Positions 8,591 through 16,712 of a DNA stretch of 64,000 bases are shown here, one piece after another (within the stretch, counting starts at the first letter, position 1; each line of letters begins with the position of its first letter). The position numbers and the translations under genes were made by a program. The notes beneath the pieces are model-generated. The model ran no database searches. It saw only the letters and a list, made by a program, of their open reading frames with translations, and had not been told where the DNA came from. This DNA comes from Robinsoniella peoriensis (GTDB lineage Bacteria; Bacillota; Clostridia; Lachnospirales; Lachnospiraceae): positions 922-64,921 of the forward strand of contig NZ_JTGN01000014.1 in assembly GCF_000797495.1 (NCBI RefSeq), written 5' to 3'.

Positions 8591-9727
8591 TTATTCTGTA
8601 ATTGACTCTTCAACCATATCCTCTGCAGCATCTTCTGCTACATCTTCATACATTTCCTGGGATACCGCATCTTCTGCATTTTCCAAAGCTTTCATGCTCA
8701 GGCTGATTTTCTTATCATCTTCATTGAAATCCACTACCTTTGCTGTAATTTCCTGTCCAACGGATAATACATCAGATGGTTTCTCTACGTGATCATGAGA
8801 GATCTGAGATACATGAAGTAAAGCATCAACTCCTGGCTCTAATTCTACAAATGCACCAAAGTCAGTCATTCTTGCAACTTTTCCATCCACTACATTTCCT
8901 ACTGCATACTTTTCAGCTGCTGTAAGCCATGGATTCTGGTTTTCAAATTTTAAGCTTAATGCGATCTTTGTTCCGCTGATTTCTTTAATTAATACGGAAA
9001 TTGTTTCACCAACTTTGAATACTTTCTTTGGATTCTCTACTCTGCCCCAGGACATTTCGGAAATATGAAGTAAACCGTCAGCTCCGCCAAGATCAATAAA
9101 TGCTCCAAAGTCTGTAACATTCTTAATAACGCCTTCTACAACGTCACCTTCATGGATTCTTTCAAAGAGTTCTTTTTGCATTACTTCTTTTTTAGCAACT
9201 AATAACTGCTTACGGTCACCAATGATTCTTCTTCTGCGTGGATTAAATTCGCTGATTACGAATTCAATTTCCTGTCCTTCATATTTACCCAGATTTTTCT
9301 CATAGGTATCAGAAACCAGGCTTGCAGGAATGAATACTCTGGACTCATCTACTACAACGCTTAATCCGCCGCCAAGTACCTGAGCTACCTGTGCTTTTAA
9401 TACTTCATGGTTATTGAAAGCTTCTTCCAGTTTCTTGTTGCCTTTTTCTGCTGCTAATCTCTTATAAGTAAGTAATACCTGACCTTCGCCATCATTCACT
9501 TTTAATACTTTTGCTTCCATTTTGTCATTGACATTAACAAGTGTACGAAGGTCTACGTTCGGTTCGTTTGTATATTCACTTCTTGTGATGATACCGTCAG
9601 CTTTATAGCCTATATTTAAGATGATCTCATCTTCTTTGACGTCGATGATTGTACCTTCGACTACCTCTCCATTATGAATTGTTTTAAATGATTCTTCCAG
9701 CATTTGTTCAAAACTCATTTCTGACAT
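8591..9727 (-). CDS. rpsA: S1 RNA-binding-domain protein (ribosomal protein S1-like)
   Basis: The 378-residue protein has four S1 (OB-fold) domains at roughly residues 17-85, 100-165, 190-258 and 275-343, then an acidic tail. The last two domains carry the classic TDFGAFIDL and HISEMSW / TDFGAFVEL and HVSQISH signatures. Four-domain S1 proteins are the usual Firmicute form and probably assist mRNA binding by the ribosome. GAGGAGG precedes the ATG at 9727, so the in-frame ATG 18 bases upstream is not used. The start lies within ispH, overlapping it by 20 bases in another frame. Confidence 0.9.
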   Translation of the reverse strand: MSEMSFEQMLEESFKTIHNGEVVEGTIIDVKEDEIILNIGYKADGIITRSEYTNEPNVDLRTLVNVNDKMEAKVLKVNDGEGQVLLTYKRLAAEKGNKKLEEAFNNHEVLKAQVAQVLGGGLSVVVDESRVFIPASLVSDTYEKNLGKYEGQEIEFVISEFNPRRRRIIGDRKQLLVAKKEVMQKELFERIHEGDVVEGVIKNVTDFGAFIDLGGADGLLHISEMSWGRVENPKKVFKVGETISVLIKEISGTKIALSLKFENQNPWLTAAEKYAVGNVVDGKVARMTDFGAFVELEPGVDALLHVSQISHDHVEKPSDVLSVGQEITAKVVDFNEDDKKISLSMKALENAEDAVSQEMYEDVAEDAAEDMVEESITE

Positions 9728-10559
9728 TCTTTTGAACCTCCTCAATAATATTATTTGGGGTCGATGCCCCTGCGGTAATACCTACGCAACCCATGGATGG
9801 TAAAGAATGTACATCCAAATCAACGAGTGTCTGTATATAGTAAGTATTTTCACATTCATTTTTGCATATTTCAAATAGCTTCTGCGTATTGGAACTATGC
9901 CTGCCCCCGATGACAATCATGCCATCTACGCGCTTTGCAATCGCCCTCGCTTCGGTCTGCCTCTCTTCAGTCGCGTTGCAAATCGTATTTAAAACAATTA
10001 TATCATAACCCTTTTTAGAAAGAATTTCAACTAATTTATTAAATTTATTGTAATTAAATGTCGTTTGGGACACAATGCAGAGCCTTTTTCCACTTTCCTG
10101 TACGAAATTCTCCGCTTCAGCAGCCGATTCTATCACCGTAACAGGTCCCGAACACCAACCTTTGATTCCTTCTACTTCCGGATGCTGATCATTTCCGATT
10201 ATGATAATTTCTGATCCACTGGCGCTTTCCTTTTTTACAATATTGTGTATTTTTAAAACAAAAGGACAGGTTGCGTCAACCAGATGAAGCCCTTTTGATT
10301 CTATTATATCGTAAATTTCTTTTGCTACGCCATGAGAACGGATTACAACCGTGCCTTCCTTAAGCGCTTTTAATTCAGAGACAGAGTTAATCACGGAAAC
10401 ACCTTTACGCTCCAGATCTTTTACTACTTCTTCGTTATGAATAATCGGCCCATAAGTGCAGATAGGTTCTGTTCCTTTTTCTACCTGCTCATATACCTTA
10501 TCAACAGCACGTTTTACTCCAAAGCAAAATCCAGCCGTCTTTGCCACAATTACTTCCAT
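9708..10559 (-). CDS. ispH: 4-hydroxy-3-methylbut-2-enyl diphosphate reductase (IspH/LytB)
   Basis: IspH catalyses the last step of the MEP isoprenoid pathway, reducing HMBPP to IPP and DMAPP with a [4Fe-4S] cluster. The three cluster cysteines are visible at Cys12 (AGFCFGVKRA), Cys98 (VDATCPF) and Cys194 (NTICNATEERQ). HNEEV and the SQTTFN segment are also conserved. The length (283) is typical of the free-standing enzyme. Several Clostridia carry an IspH-S1 fusion; here the S1 gene follows as a separate, overlapping frame. cmk ends 3 bases upstream. Confidence 0.96.
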   Translation of the reverse strand: MEVIVAKTAGFCFGVKRAVDKVYEQVEKGTEPICTYGPIIHNEEVVKDLERKGVSVINSVSELKALKEGTVVIRSHGVAKEIYDIIESKGLHLVDATCPFVLKIHNIVKKESASGSEIIIIGNDQHPEVEGIKGWCSGPVTVIESAAEAENFVQESGKRLCIVSQTTFNYNKFNKLVEILSKKGYDIIVLNTICNATEERQTEARAIAKRVDGMIVIGGRHSSNTQKLFEICKNECENTYYIQTLVDLDVHSLPSMGCVGITAGASTPNNIIEEVQKNVRNEF

Positions 10560-10562
10560 GTC

Positions 10563-11234
10563 CTACCTGCCTTTTCTTTCTTCATAGAGGGACAATATAC
10601 ACTCAACCACCTGGTCTATTCCCATGTTGGAGGAGTCTACAAGAACTGCATCTTCTGCCTGTTTCAAAGGCGCAATATCACGGTTCATGTCACGCTGGTC
10701 GCGTTCGATGATATCCCGTTCGATTTCTTCCAATTGACAGTTCTCCCCCTTTTCCTGCAATTCCAGATAACGCCGCTCTGCCCTGGTAGCTGAACTAGCC
10801 GTCAGGTAAATCTTAAGCTGGGCATTTGGAAGTACATTTGTCCCTATATCCCTGCCATCCATCAGAACATCCGAATTCCGGGCAAGATTTCTCTGAAGAT
10901 CTAACAGCTTTTCCCTGACCGGCTGATTAGCGGATGCGGCTGAAGCCATATTCCCCACTTCTTCGGTCCTGATTAATCCCGTCACATTCTCTCCATTCAG
11001 GATGACCTGCTGTTCTCCATTTTCATAGGAAATCGTAATTTCTATATTCTCACAGGCTTTCTTCAGCGCCTCCTGGTCTGAAGGAGACACCTTACTGCGA
11101 ATCAGATAAAGTGCAATCGCCCGATACATCGCTCCGGTATCCACATAAATAAAAGAAAGCTCTTTTGCCACTCTTTTTGCTATAGTACTTTTTCCTGCTC
11201 CTGCAGGTCCGTCAATTGCAATATTAAAACTCAT
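10563..11234 (-). CDS. cmk: Cytidylate kinase
   Basis: Cmk phosphorylates CMP and dCMP with ATP. The P-loop (IAIDGPAGAGKST) is at residues 5-17, and the NMP-binding segment YVDTGAMYRA and the lid with ERDQRDMNRD fit the family. GGAGG lies about 6 bases before the ATG. It heads the cmk-ispH-S1 operon, an arrangement common in Clostridia. Confidence 0.96.
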   Translation of the reverse strand: MSFNIAIDGPAGAGKSTIAKRVAKELSFIYVDTGAMYRAIALYLIRSKVSPSDQEALKKACENIEITISYENGEQQVILNGENVTGLIRTEEVGNMASAASANQPVREKLLDLQRNLARNSDVLMDGRDIGTNVLPNAQLKIYLTASSATRAERRYLELQEKGENCQLEEIERDIIERDQRDMNRDIAPLKQAEDAVLVDSSNMGIDQVVECILSLYEERKGR

Positions 11235-11257
11235 TGAAAACCTCCATTATTTATTTA

Positions 11258-11274
11258 ATTGCGGCATCTGCCGC
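11258..11274 (-). terminator. Hairpin between the BaiN-like gene and cmk
   Basis: GCGGCA and TGCCGC form a perfect 6-bp stem with a 2-base loop (11261-11274). The following minus-strand sequence is AT-rich but lacks a long T run, so termination would be weak. Confidence 0.4.
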
Positions 11275-11333
11275 ATTTGTCACATCATTTCCTCCCTAAA
11301 ATGCCGGGTAGTCCATAGATTTTGAACCCTCAG

Positions 11334-12575
11334 CTATTCAATAGCCTGTCCTGCAGCATAGGCGGTTGACCAGGCAATCTGCAGGTTAAATCCACCTGTC
11401 ACTGCATCCAGATCCAAAACCTCCCCTGCAAAATACAGGCGGGATACCAGTTTTGACTCCATTGTAGACGGATTGACCTCTTTCACCGCCACACCGCCTC
11501 TGGTAATAATGGCTTCATTATAATCCCGCAGTCCCGTTACCGTAAGGGGCAGATGCTTAATCAGAGATACTAAATTCTGCCGTTCTTCCCTGGAAATTTC
11601 ATTCACTTTCTTTTCCGGAGAAATTTCCGACAGATCTATCATAACAGGAATCAGCTTAGCCGGAAACAGGGTGTTTATGACATTTTTAAATTGCCTGTTC
11701 TTTCCCTCTTCAAATTCACGGAGTATACGATGATCCAGCTGCTCTTCGGAAAGTGCCGGTTTCAGATCTATATAAAGCTGCAGATCCTTTCCGCGATATT
11801 TTTTCGTCACCGTAGTACTGGCCGTAAGAATTAATGGTCCGGTGATGCCAAAATGAGTGAACATCATTTCTCCAAAATCCTCATACAGGCATTTTTTTCC
11901 ATCACACAGGGTAATTCTTACATTACGCAGGGAAAGTCCCTGTAAGCGCTTCACAAATTCTTCTTTGGTATTCATAGGGACAAGGGAAGGAAGCAAATCT
12001 GTTACTTTATGTCCCGCATCTTTTGCAAAGCGGTATCCATCCCCGGTAGATCCTGTACTTTGATAAGAAAAACCTCCTGTAGTAACTATCACAGCATCTC
12101 CGTACAGCTTAGTTTTATCTTCCAGAATAATTCCTTTACATGACTCTTCTTCAATAATAATTCCTTTTACCGTTGTATTAAAATACGTCTTTACTCCAAG
12201 AGATTTCATTTTCCTGGTCAGGGCGGCAATCACATCAGAGGAATGATCTGAAACCGGAAATACCCGGCTGCCTCTCTCAATTTTCGTTTTCATGCCAGCT
12301 TCTTCAAAGAAATCAATTACGTCCTGATTGGTATATCCATAAAAAGCACTGTATAAAAACTTCTTATTTGTGCAGACACTATCAAATAATTCTTCCATAT
12401 CGCAGGCATTGGTCAGATTACATCTTCCCTTACCGGTGATAAACAGCTTCTTGCCAAGCTTTTCGTTTTTTTCAAACACATGTACTTCATGGCCATTCGA
12501 AGCTGCTGCACATGCTGCAAACATTCCGGCTGCTCCACCGCCAATAATTAAAACCTTGCTCATTTTTATATCCAC
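11334..12575 (-). CDS. HI0933/BaiN-type FAD-dependent oxidoreductase
   Basis: An N-terminal Rossmann motif (VLIIGGGAAGMFAA) binds FAD, and KLFITGKGRCNLTN near residue 45 and TGGFSYQSTGSTGDGY are signatures of the HI0933-like flavoprotein family. The C-terminus returns to FAD contacts (YFAGEVLDLDAVTGGFNLQ). The family includes YhiN and BaiN, a bile-acid ring reductase, but most members are uncharacterised and I do not infer a substrate. Two starts are possible: GTG at 12575 with AAGGAAG 7 bases upstream, or ATG 12 bases later. The upstream RpiR-like gene ends 16 bases away, so the two may be cotranscribed. Confidence 0.88.
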   Translation of the reverse strand: MDIKMSKVLIIGGGAAGMFAACAAASNGHEVHVFEKNEKLGKKLFITGKGRCNLTNACDMEELFDSVCTNKKFLYSAFYGYTNQDVIDFFEEAGMKTKIERGSRVFPVSDHSSDVIAALTRKMKSLGVKTYFNTTVKGIIIEEESCKGIILEDKTKLYGDAVIVTTGGFSYQSTGSTGDGYRFAKDAGHKVTDLLPSLVPMNTKEEFVKRLQGLSLRNVRITLCDGKKCLYEDFGEMMFTHFGITGPLILTASTTVTKKYRGKDLQLYIDLKPALSEEQLDHRILREFEEGKNRQFKNVINTLFPAKLIPVMIDLSEISPEKKVNEISREERQNLVSLIKHLPLTVTGLRDYNEAIITRGGVAVKEVNPSTMESKLVSRLYFAGEVLDLDAVTGGFNLQIAWSTAYAAGQAIE

Positions 12576-12590
12576 ACCTGTTCTTCCTTC

Positions 12591-13352
12591 TTAATTTTCA
12601 TCGGTTCTGCCGGGAAATTTCACTTCTATATGATTATCAATATAATTAATCTCATCATTGTTATATACCTGATACTCCTCCCAGACCTGTTCCAGCGTTT
12701 TTAAGGACTCTGCCATCTCAGCCTGGCGTCTCATGCAAAGAGACACTACAAGGGCGTTAATGAGGCTCATAGGCGCTGTCAGAGAGTCTGCAATCGAAGC
12801 CATGTCGCTTTTAGCCGTCAAATTACAGGTCGCATACAGTTTCATGGGCGAATAGATGCTGTCCGTAATGGATATCACTTTCGCACTCCGGTTGTTCGCC
12901 AGCTCCATCGCCTTTAAGGTACGCATGGAATAGCGTGGAAAACTGATACCGATAATCACATCCTCGGCACCAATCCGAAACAGCTGTTCAAACAACTCAC
13001 TGGCACTGTTGGTACTGATTACCTTTACATTTTTAAACATCAGATTTAAATAAAATCCCAGGAAATTAGCCAGTGGTTCACAGCTTCTGACACCAATCAC
13101 ATATATATCCCTGGCATTTAAAATCATTTCCACTGCCACTTCGAAAGAAGTCTCATCAGCTTCATCAAGTGTCATTTGAAGATTTCGAATATCAGACTTC
13201 AGAATCGTCTTCAGAATATCTTCCTGAGGCATATCACTGAATACCGCATCCATTTTCATAGCCCGGTGCACACGGTTGGGACCATTGGGGTTTATATTTA
13301 TCTTTTTTCCTTTTCGGTTTCTCTGACTTAACAATTCATTGGTCGTTGGCAT
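12591..13352 (-). CDS. RpiR/MurR-like SIS-domain protein lacking the helix-turn-helix
   Basis: Residues about 70-210 form a SIS (sugar isomerase) domain (IYVIGVRSCEP, VISTNSASELF, DVIIGISFPRYS, VISITDS), closest in style to RpiR/MurR regulators that sense phosphosugars. Such regulators normally begin with a roughly 75-residue HTH_6 domain. Here only about 50 residues precede the SIS-side linker, and they are Asn/Lys/Arg-rich with no HTH pattern. An in-frame stop lies 10 codons upstream of the ATG, and no HTH remnant is visible in the 230 bases before it. It may therefore be a DNA-binding-deficient sensor or a decayed gene. A 69-bp repeated leader element lies upstream. Confidence 0.82.
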   Translation of the reverse strand: MPTTNELLSQRNRKGKKININPNGPNRVHRAMKMDAVFSDMPQEDILKTILKSDIRNLQMTLDEADETSFEVAVEMILNARDIYVIGVRSCEPLANFLGFYLNLMFKNVKVISTNSASELFEQLFRIGAEDVIIGISFPRYSMRTLKAMELANNRSAKVISITDSIYSPMKLYATCNLTAKSDMASIADSLTAPMSLINALVVSLCMRRQAEMAESLKTLEQVWEEYQVYNNDEINYIDNHIEVKFPGRTDEN

Positions 13353-13389
13353 AACATTTATATTCCTTCGTATTCTCTATAATTTTCAT
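13336..13389 (-). CDS. Possible 17-residue leader peptide
   Basis: An ATG at 13389 is preceded by AGGGG at good spacing and opens a 17-codon frame (MKIIENTKEYKCYANDQ) that ends inside the start of the RpiR-like gene in another frame. The AGGGG belongs to the 69-bp element. It could couple translation or be incidental; I know of no homologue. Confidence 0.3.
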   Translation of the reverse strand: MKIIENTKEYKCYANDQ

Positions 13390-13396
13390 TCTAATT

Positions 13397-13465
13397 CCCC
13401 TGAATAGCGCAAGCAGGCTTGTACTATTCCTCAATTAGTAATTTGAAAGCGATTTTCTTTCAAAT
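13397..13465 (-). repeat. 69-bp two-hairpin leader element, copy A
   Basis: This copy is 62/69 identical to 29529-29597. Read on the minus strand it holds hairpin 1 (TTTGAAAG/CTTTCAAA), hairpin 2 (GAATAG/CTATTC with an inner CAAGC/GCTTG), then an AGGGG Shine-Dalgarno and an ATG 7-8 bases later. A TTGAAA-N17-TAATAT promoter ends 4 bases before it, so it would be almost exactly the 5' untranslated region. Confidence 0.8.
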
Positions 13466-13469
13466 ATTA

Positions 13470-13498
13470 ATATTAACATGAAACCAGGGAAATTTCAA
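13470..13498 (-). promoter_or_regulatory. Promoter upstream of leader element copy A
   Basis: TTGAAA (13493-13498) and TAATAT (13470-13475) on the minus strand are separated by 17 bases, giving a predicted start at the edge of the 69-bp element. Confidence 0.55.
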
Positions 13499-13535
13499 TT
13501 TTTATCTGGTTTTTTCAGCATTGTGTAAAAACAAG

Positions 13536-13575
13536 CAAAAAGAGGTCTGAGGAATTTTAATTCCCCAAACCTCTT
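13536..13575 (-). terminator. Terminator of the decarboxylase operon
   Basis: AAGAGGT/ACCTCTT and an inner GGAATT/AATTCC form a two-tier stem, followed on the minus strand by T5. It lies just past the oadA stop. Confidence 0.85.
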
Positions 13576-13586
13576 ATTATAAATTT

Positions 13587-14999
13587 CTAAACCGGATAAG
13601 CCCCATTCTTCGTATCAGCCGTTTTCGGATCTACTTTCGTTTTCTGAGCTTCTCTGTATTTAAAGAAATCGGTAGCAACCTGTGGGAACAGTGCGTAGGT
13701 CAGGACATCTTCATCCTGTTCTTTCCACTGTGACATTTCAGCTTCGATTGTCTTTAATTCTGGTTTCAGCAAGTCAGCCGGACGGCAGGTAATCGGTGTC
13801 TTGTCACCAATACATTTCTTCTGGATTTCCTTGTTGAATGGTTTAACAGTTGCGCCGTATTCTCCGGACAGAACTGCCTTTGTTTCTTTGGTAACCATTT
13901 TGTAACGCTCTCCCATGATTACGTTAAATACAGCCTGTGTACCAACGATCTGTGAAGAAGGTGTTACAAGCGGCGGCTCACCAAGATCTTTACGCACTCT
14001 TGGAACTTCTGCAAGCACATCGTAATATTTGTCTTCTGCGTGCTGTTCTTTCAGCTGAGAAGTCAGGTTAGAAAGCATACCGCCAGGTACCTGATATAAC
14101 AATGTCTTAATATCAACACCAAGGTTTTTCGGATTTAATAAACCGGAACTTAAAGCTTCATCTCTGATTGGTCTGAAGTAATCAGCGATTTCTGCTAATA
14201 ATTTCTGATCGAATCCAGTATCATACTGTGTTCCTTTGAAAGTCTCAACCATAACTTCTGTTGCCGGCTGGGATGTTCCAAGAGCGAATGGTGACATTGC
14301 CGTATCAATTACGTCAACTCCAGCTTCTACTGCTTTTAAGTAAGTCATAGAAGCAACACCTGATGTATAATGGGTATGCAGCTGAATCGGTATTTTAACT
14401 GCTTTTTTCAGTTTGCCGATCAGTTCTGTAGCTTCATAAGGAAGTAAAAGGCCTGCCATATCCTTCAGACAGATTGAGTTTGCACCCATTTCTTCTACAT
14501 TTTTAGCCATTTTGATCCAGTAATCATGTGTGTATGCATCTCCCAAAGTGTAAGAGAGCGCTACCTGTGCATGGCCTTTTTCCTTATTTGCAGCATCAAC
14601 AGCTGCTTTTAAGTTACGTAAATCATTCATACAGTCAAATATACGAATAATATCAATACCATTTGAAAGGGATTTCTGAACAAAATATTCTACCACATCA
14701 TCTGCGTATGGACGGTATCCAAGGATATTCTGTCCACGGAATAACATCTGTAACTTTGTATTTTTAAATCCGTCACGGAATTTACGAAGTCTTTCCCATG
14801 GATCTTCTTTCAAGAAACGAAGAGATGCATCAAAGGTTGCTCCACCCCAGCACTCTACGGAATGATATCCCACTTTATCCAGTTTCTCTACGATTGGCAG
14901 CATCTGTTCTGTTGTCATTCTGGTTGCAATCAGGGACTGATGTGCATCACGCAGTATTGTCTCGGTAATTTTAATTGGTTTTTTTACTACTTCTGACAT
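13587..14999 (-). CDS. oadA: Oxaloacetate decarboxylase alpha / pyruvate carboxylase subunit B-type carboxyltransferase
   Basis: This biotin-dependent carboxyltransferase exchanges CO2 between pyruvate/oxaloacetate and carboxybiotin. The N-terminal TIM barrel shows TETILRDAHQSLIATRM, FRGQNILGY, RIFDCMND and the metal-binding HTHYTSG; KDMAG supplies the expected active-site lysine. The C-terminal PYC_OADA domain follows. At 470 residues it lacks the fused C-terminal biotinyl domain of classical OadA, which here is a separate gene two positions upstream. It is the last gene of the five-gene operon; two small hairpins separate it from oadB. Confidence 0.93.
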   Translation of the reverse strand: MSEVVKKPIKITETILRDAHQSLIATRMTTEQMLPIVEKLDKVGYHSVECWGGATFDASLRFLKEDPWERLRKFRDGFKNTKLQMLFRGQNILGYRPYADDVVEYFVQKSLSNGIDIIRIFDCMNDLRNLKAAVDAANKEKGHAQVALSYTLGDAYTHDYWIKMAKNVEEMGANSICLKDMAGLLLPYEATELIGKLKKAVKIPIQLHTHYTSGVASMTYLKAVEAGVDVIDTAMSPFALGTSQPATEVMVETFKGTQYDTGFDQKLLAEIADYFRPIRDEALSSGLLNPKNLGVDIKTLLYQVPGGMLSNLTSQLKEQHAEDKYYDVLAEVPRVRKDLGEPPLVTPSSQIVGTQAVFNVIMGERYKMVTKETKAVLSGEYGATVKPFNKEIQKKCIGDKTPITCRPADLLKPELKTIEAEMSQWKEQDEDVLTYALFPQVATDFFKYREAQKTKVDPKTADTKNGAYPV

Positions 15000-15012
15000 T
15001 TTCTGACCTCCT

Positions 15013-15070
15013 TATATTTTGTCACTAGAGCGTGCTTAGGCGCTCAGACGGATTGTCATAATCCGTCCGG
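15013..15070. repeat. Two hairpins in the oadB-oadA spacer, partly shared with the tyrS leader
   Basis: GAGCG/CGCTC and a 9-bp stem GACGGATT-type/AATCCGTC lie side by side just before the oadA ribosome site. The left 23 bases (TATATTTTGTCACTAGAGCG onward) match 34366-34388 of the tyrS T-box leader at about 19 positions, and AATCCGTC occurs next in both places. The spacer could tune oadA expression relative to oadB. Confidence 0.6.
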
Positions 15071-15102
15071 TTTCTACTTTATAACCTGTCTCTTATTTCA
15101 GG

Positions 15103-16251
15103 CTAAATCCCAAATATAGCCATGAAGGTACCGGCGGCAACTGCCGTACCGATAACGCCCGCTACGTTTGGTCCCATCGCATGCATCAGAAGGAAGTTTG
15201 TAGGATCTGCTTCCGCACCTACCTTCTGTGATACACGAGCCGCCATAGGAACTGCAGATACTCCTGCTGAACCGATTAACGGATTAATCTTGCCATGTGT
15301 CAGTTTACACATCAGCTTGCCAAGCAGAACACCGCCGGCAGTACCGAATGCGAAGGCTACAAGACCTAAAACAACGATTTTAATAGTATTCAGATTCAGG
15401 AATGCTTCTGCACTGGTAGATGCACCTACAGAGGTTCCAAGTAAAATAACTACGATGTACATAAGCGCATTTGATGCAGTTTCCGTGAGCTGTTTTACAA
15501 CACCTGATTCTCTGAATAAGTTACCAAGCATTAACATACCAACAAGTGGCGCGGTTGTAGGCAGGATTAAGCATACAACGATACTGATAATGATGGGGAA
15601 TAAGATTTTCTCTAATTTGGAAACAGGTCTTAACTGCTCCATTTTGATCTTTCTTTCTTTTTCTGTTGTTAACAGCTTCATAATCGGCGGCTGAATAATC
15701 GGTACGAGAGACATATATGAATATGCCGCCACCGCAATTGGCCCCATTAGGGTTGCCTGCCCCAGTTTACCGGCAAGGAAGATTGAGGTAGGACCATCAG
15801 CACCACCAATGATGGAGATTGCTGCTGCCGCTTTTCCATTAAATCCTAAGAGGATTGCCAGGAAATATGCAACATAAATACCAAGCTGAGCTGCAGCGCC
15901 AAGCAGGAAGCTTCGCGGATTCGCAATCAGCGGACCGAAGTCAGTCATAGCACCAACACCCATAAAAATAAGTGATGGTAAAATACTCCACTCATCCAGA
16001 ATATAGAAGTAGTGAAGAAGTCCACCTACTCCATTGGCAGAATCTTCCGGTCTCATCATGATATCCGGATAGATATTTACCAAAAGCATACCAAACGCAA
16101 TCGGTACCAGCAACAGAGGCTCAAACCCATGTTTAATAGCCAGGTACAAGAATATACATGCAACTGCAATCATAACATAGTTACCTACTGTCAGATTAAA
16201 GAACGCTGTCTGGTGAAGTAAGTTCGACAAAGTATCAAGAATATAAGACAT
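15103..16251 (-). CDS. oadB: Sodium-ion-translocating decarboxylase, beta subunit
   Basis: This 382-residue polytopic membrane protein decarboxylates carboxybiotin and exports Na+. Family segments include FMGVGAMTDFGPLIANPRS, SIIGGADGPTSIF (conserved Asp in the ion path), a second region with GTAGGVLLGK, and GSAGVSAVPMAARVSQ near the C-terminus. GGGAGG lies before the ATG at 16251, so the ATG 15 bases upstream is discarded. It follows the biotin carrier gene by about 70 bases. OadB, GcdB and MmdB cannot be told apart by sequence inspection alone. Confidence 0.94.
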   Translation of the reverse strand: MSYILDTLSNLLHQTAFFNLTVGNYVMIAVACIFLYLAIKHGFEPLLLVPIAFGMLLVNIYPDIMMRPEDSANGVGGLLHYFYILDEWSILPSLIFMGVGAMTDFGPLIANPRSFLLGAAAQLGIYVAYFLAILLGFNGKAAAAISIIGGADGPTSIFLAGKLGQATLMGPIAVAAYSYMSLVPIIQPPIMKLLTTEKERKIKMEQLRPVSKLEKILFPIIISIVVCLILPTTAPLVGMLMLGNLFRESGVVKQLTETASNALMYIVVILLGTSVGASTSAEAFLNLNTIKIVVLGLVAFAFGTAGGVLLGKLMCKLTHGKINPLIGSAGVSAVPMAARVSQKVGAEADPTNFLLMHAMGPNVAGVIGTAVAAGTFMAIFGI

Positions 16252-16322
16252 GTTTTTACCTCCCATTTTAGTATTTCAGCAGATTTTTCTACTGGTGGGA
16301 ATTTACATTATTTATGCAAATT

Positions 16323-16694
16323 CTAATTCATAGATGCTAAAGCATCTCCGTTTTCAACGGTATCACCAACAGCTACATCAATACTTGCAATGGTTCCATC
16401 CTGAGGTGCAACAACTGGAATTTCCATTTTCATTGCTTCCAGGATCATGATATTATCACCGGTTTTCACAGCCTGTCCAACACTGGCTTCAATCTTACAT
16501 ACTTTTCCAGGTACGGATGCAGCTACTTTTACAGCTCCTGCGGATCCACCTGCCGGTGCTGCAGCCTTTGGAGCTGCTTTTGGTGCTGCCTTCGGTGCTG
16601 CTTTTGGAGCTGCAGCCTGTGCTGCACCTGTGGTACCCTCTTCAACAGTTACATCATATGCTGTTCCGTTAACGGTAATTGTATAATTTTTCAT
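16323..16694 (-). CDS. Biotin carboxyl carrier protein
   Basis: This 123-residue carrier shuttles the carboxyl group between carboxyltransferase and pump. The C-terminal biotinyl domain has EAMKM with Lys89 as the biotinylation site. An N-terminal strand (residues 1-20) is followed by a flexible Ala-Pro-Lys repeat linker (about residues 25-50), typical of GcdC/MmdC/OadC-type carriers. The internal AAPK repeat makes the linker DNA repetitive as well. It sits between the OadG-type and beta-subunit genes and is the only biotinyl domain in the cluster, so both carboxyltransferases would have to share it. Confidence 0.93.
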   Translation of the reverse strand: MKNYTITVNGTAYDVTVEEGTTGAAQAAAPKAAPKAAPKAAPKAAAPAGGSAGAVKVAASVPGKVCKIEASVGQAVKTGDNIMILEAMKMEIPVVAPQDGTIASIDVAVGDTVENGDALASMN

Positions 16695-16712
16695 TACGAT
16701 TTCCTCCTATAC

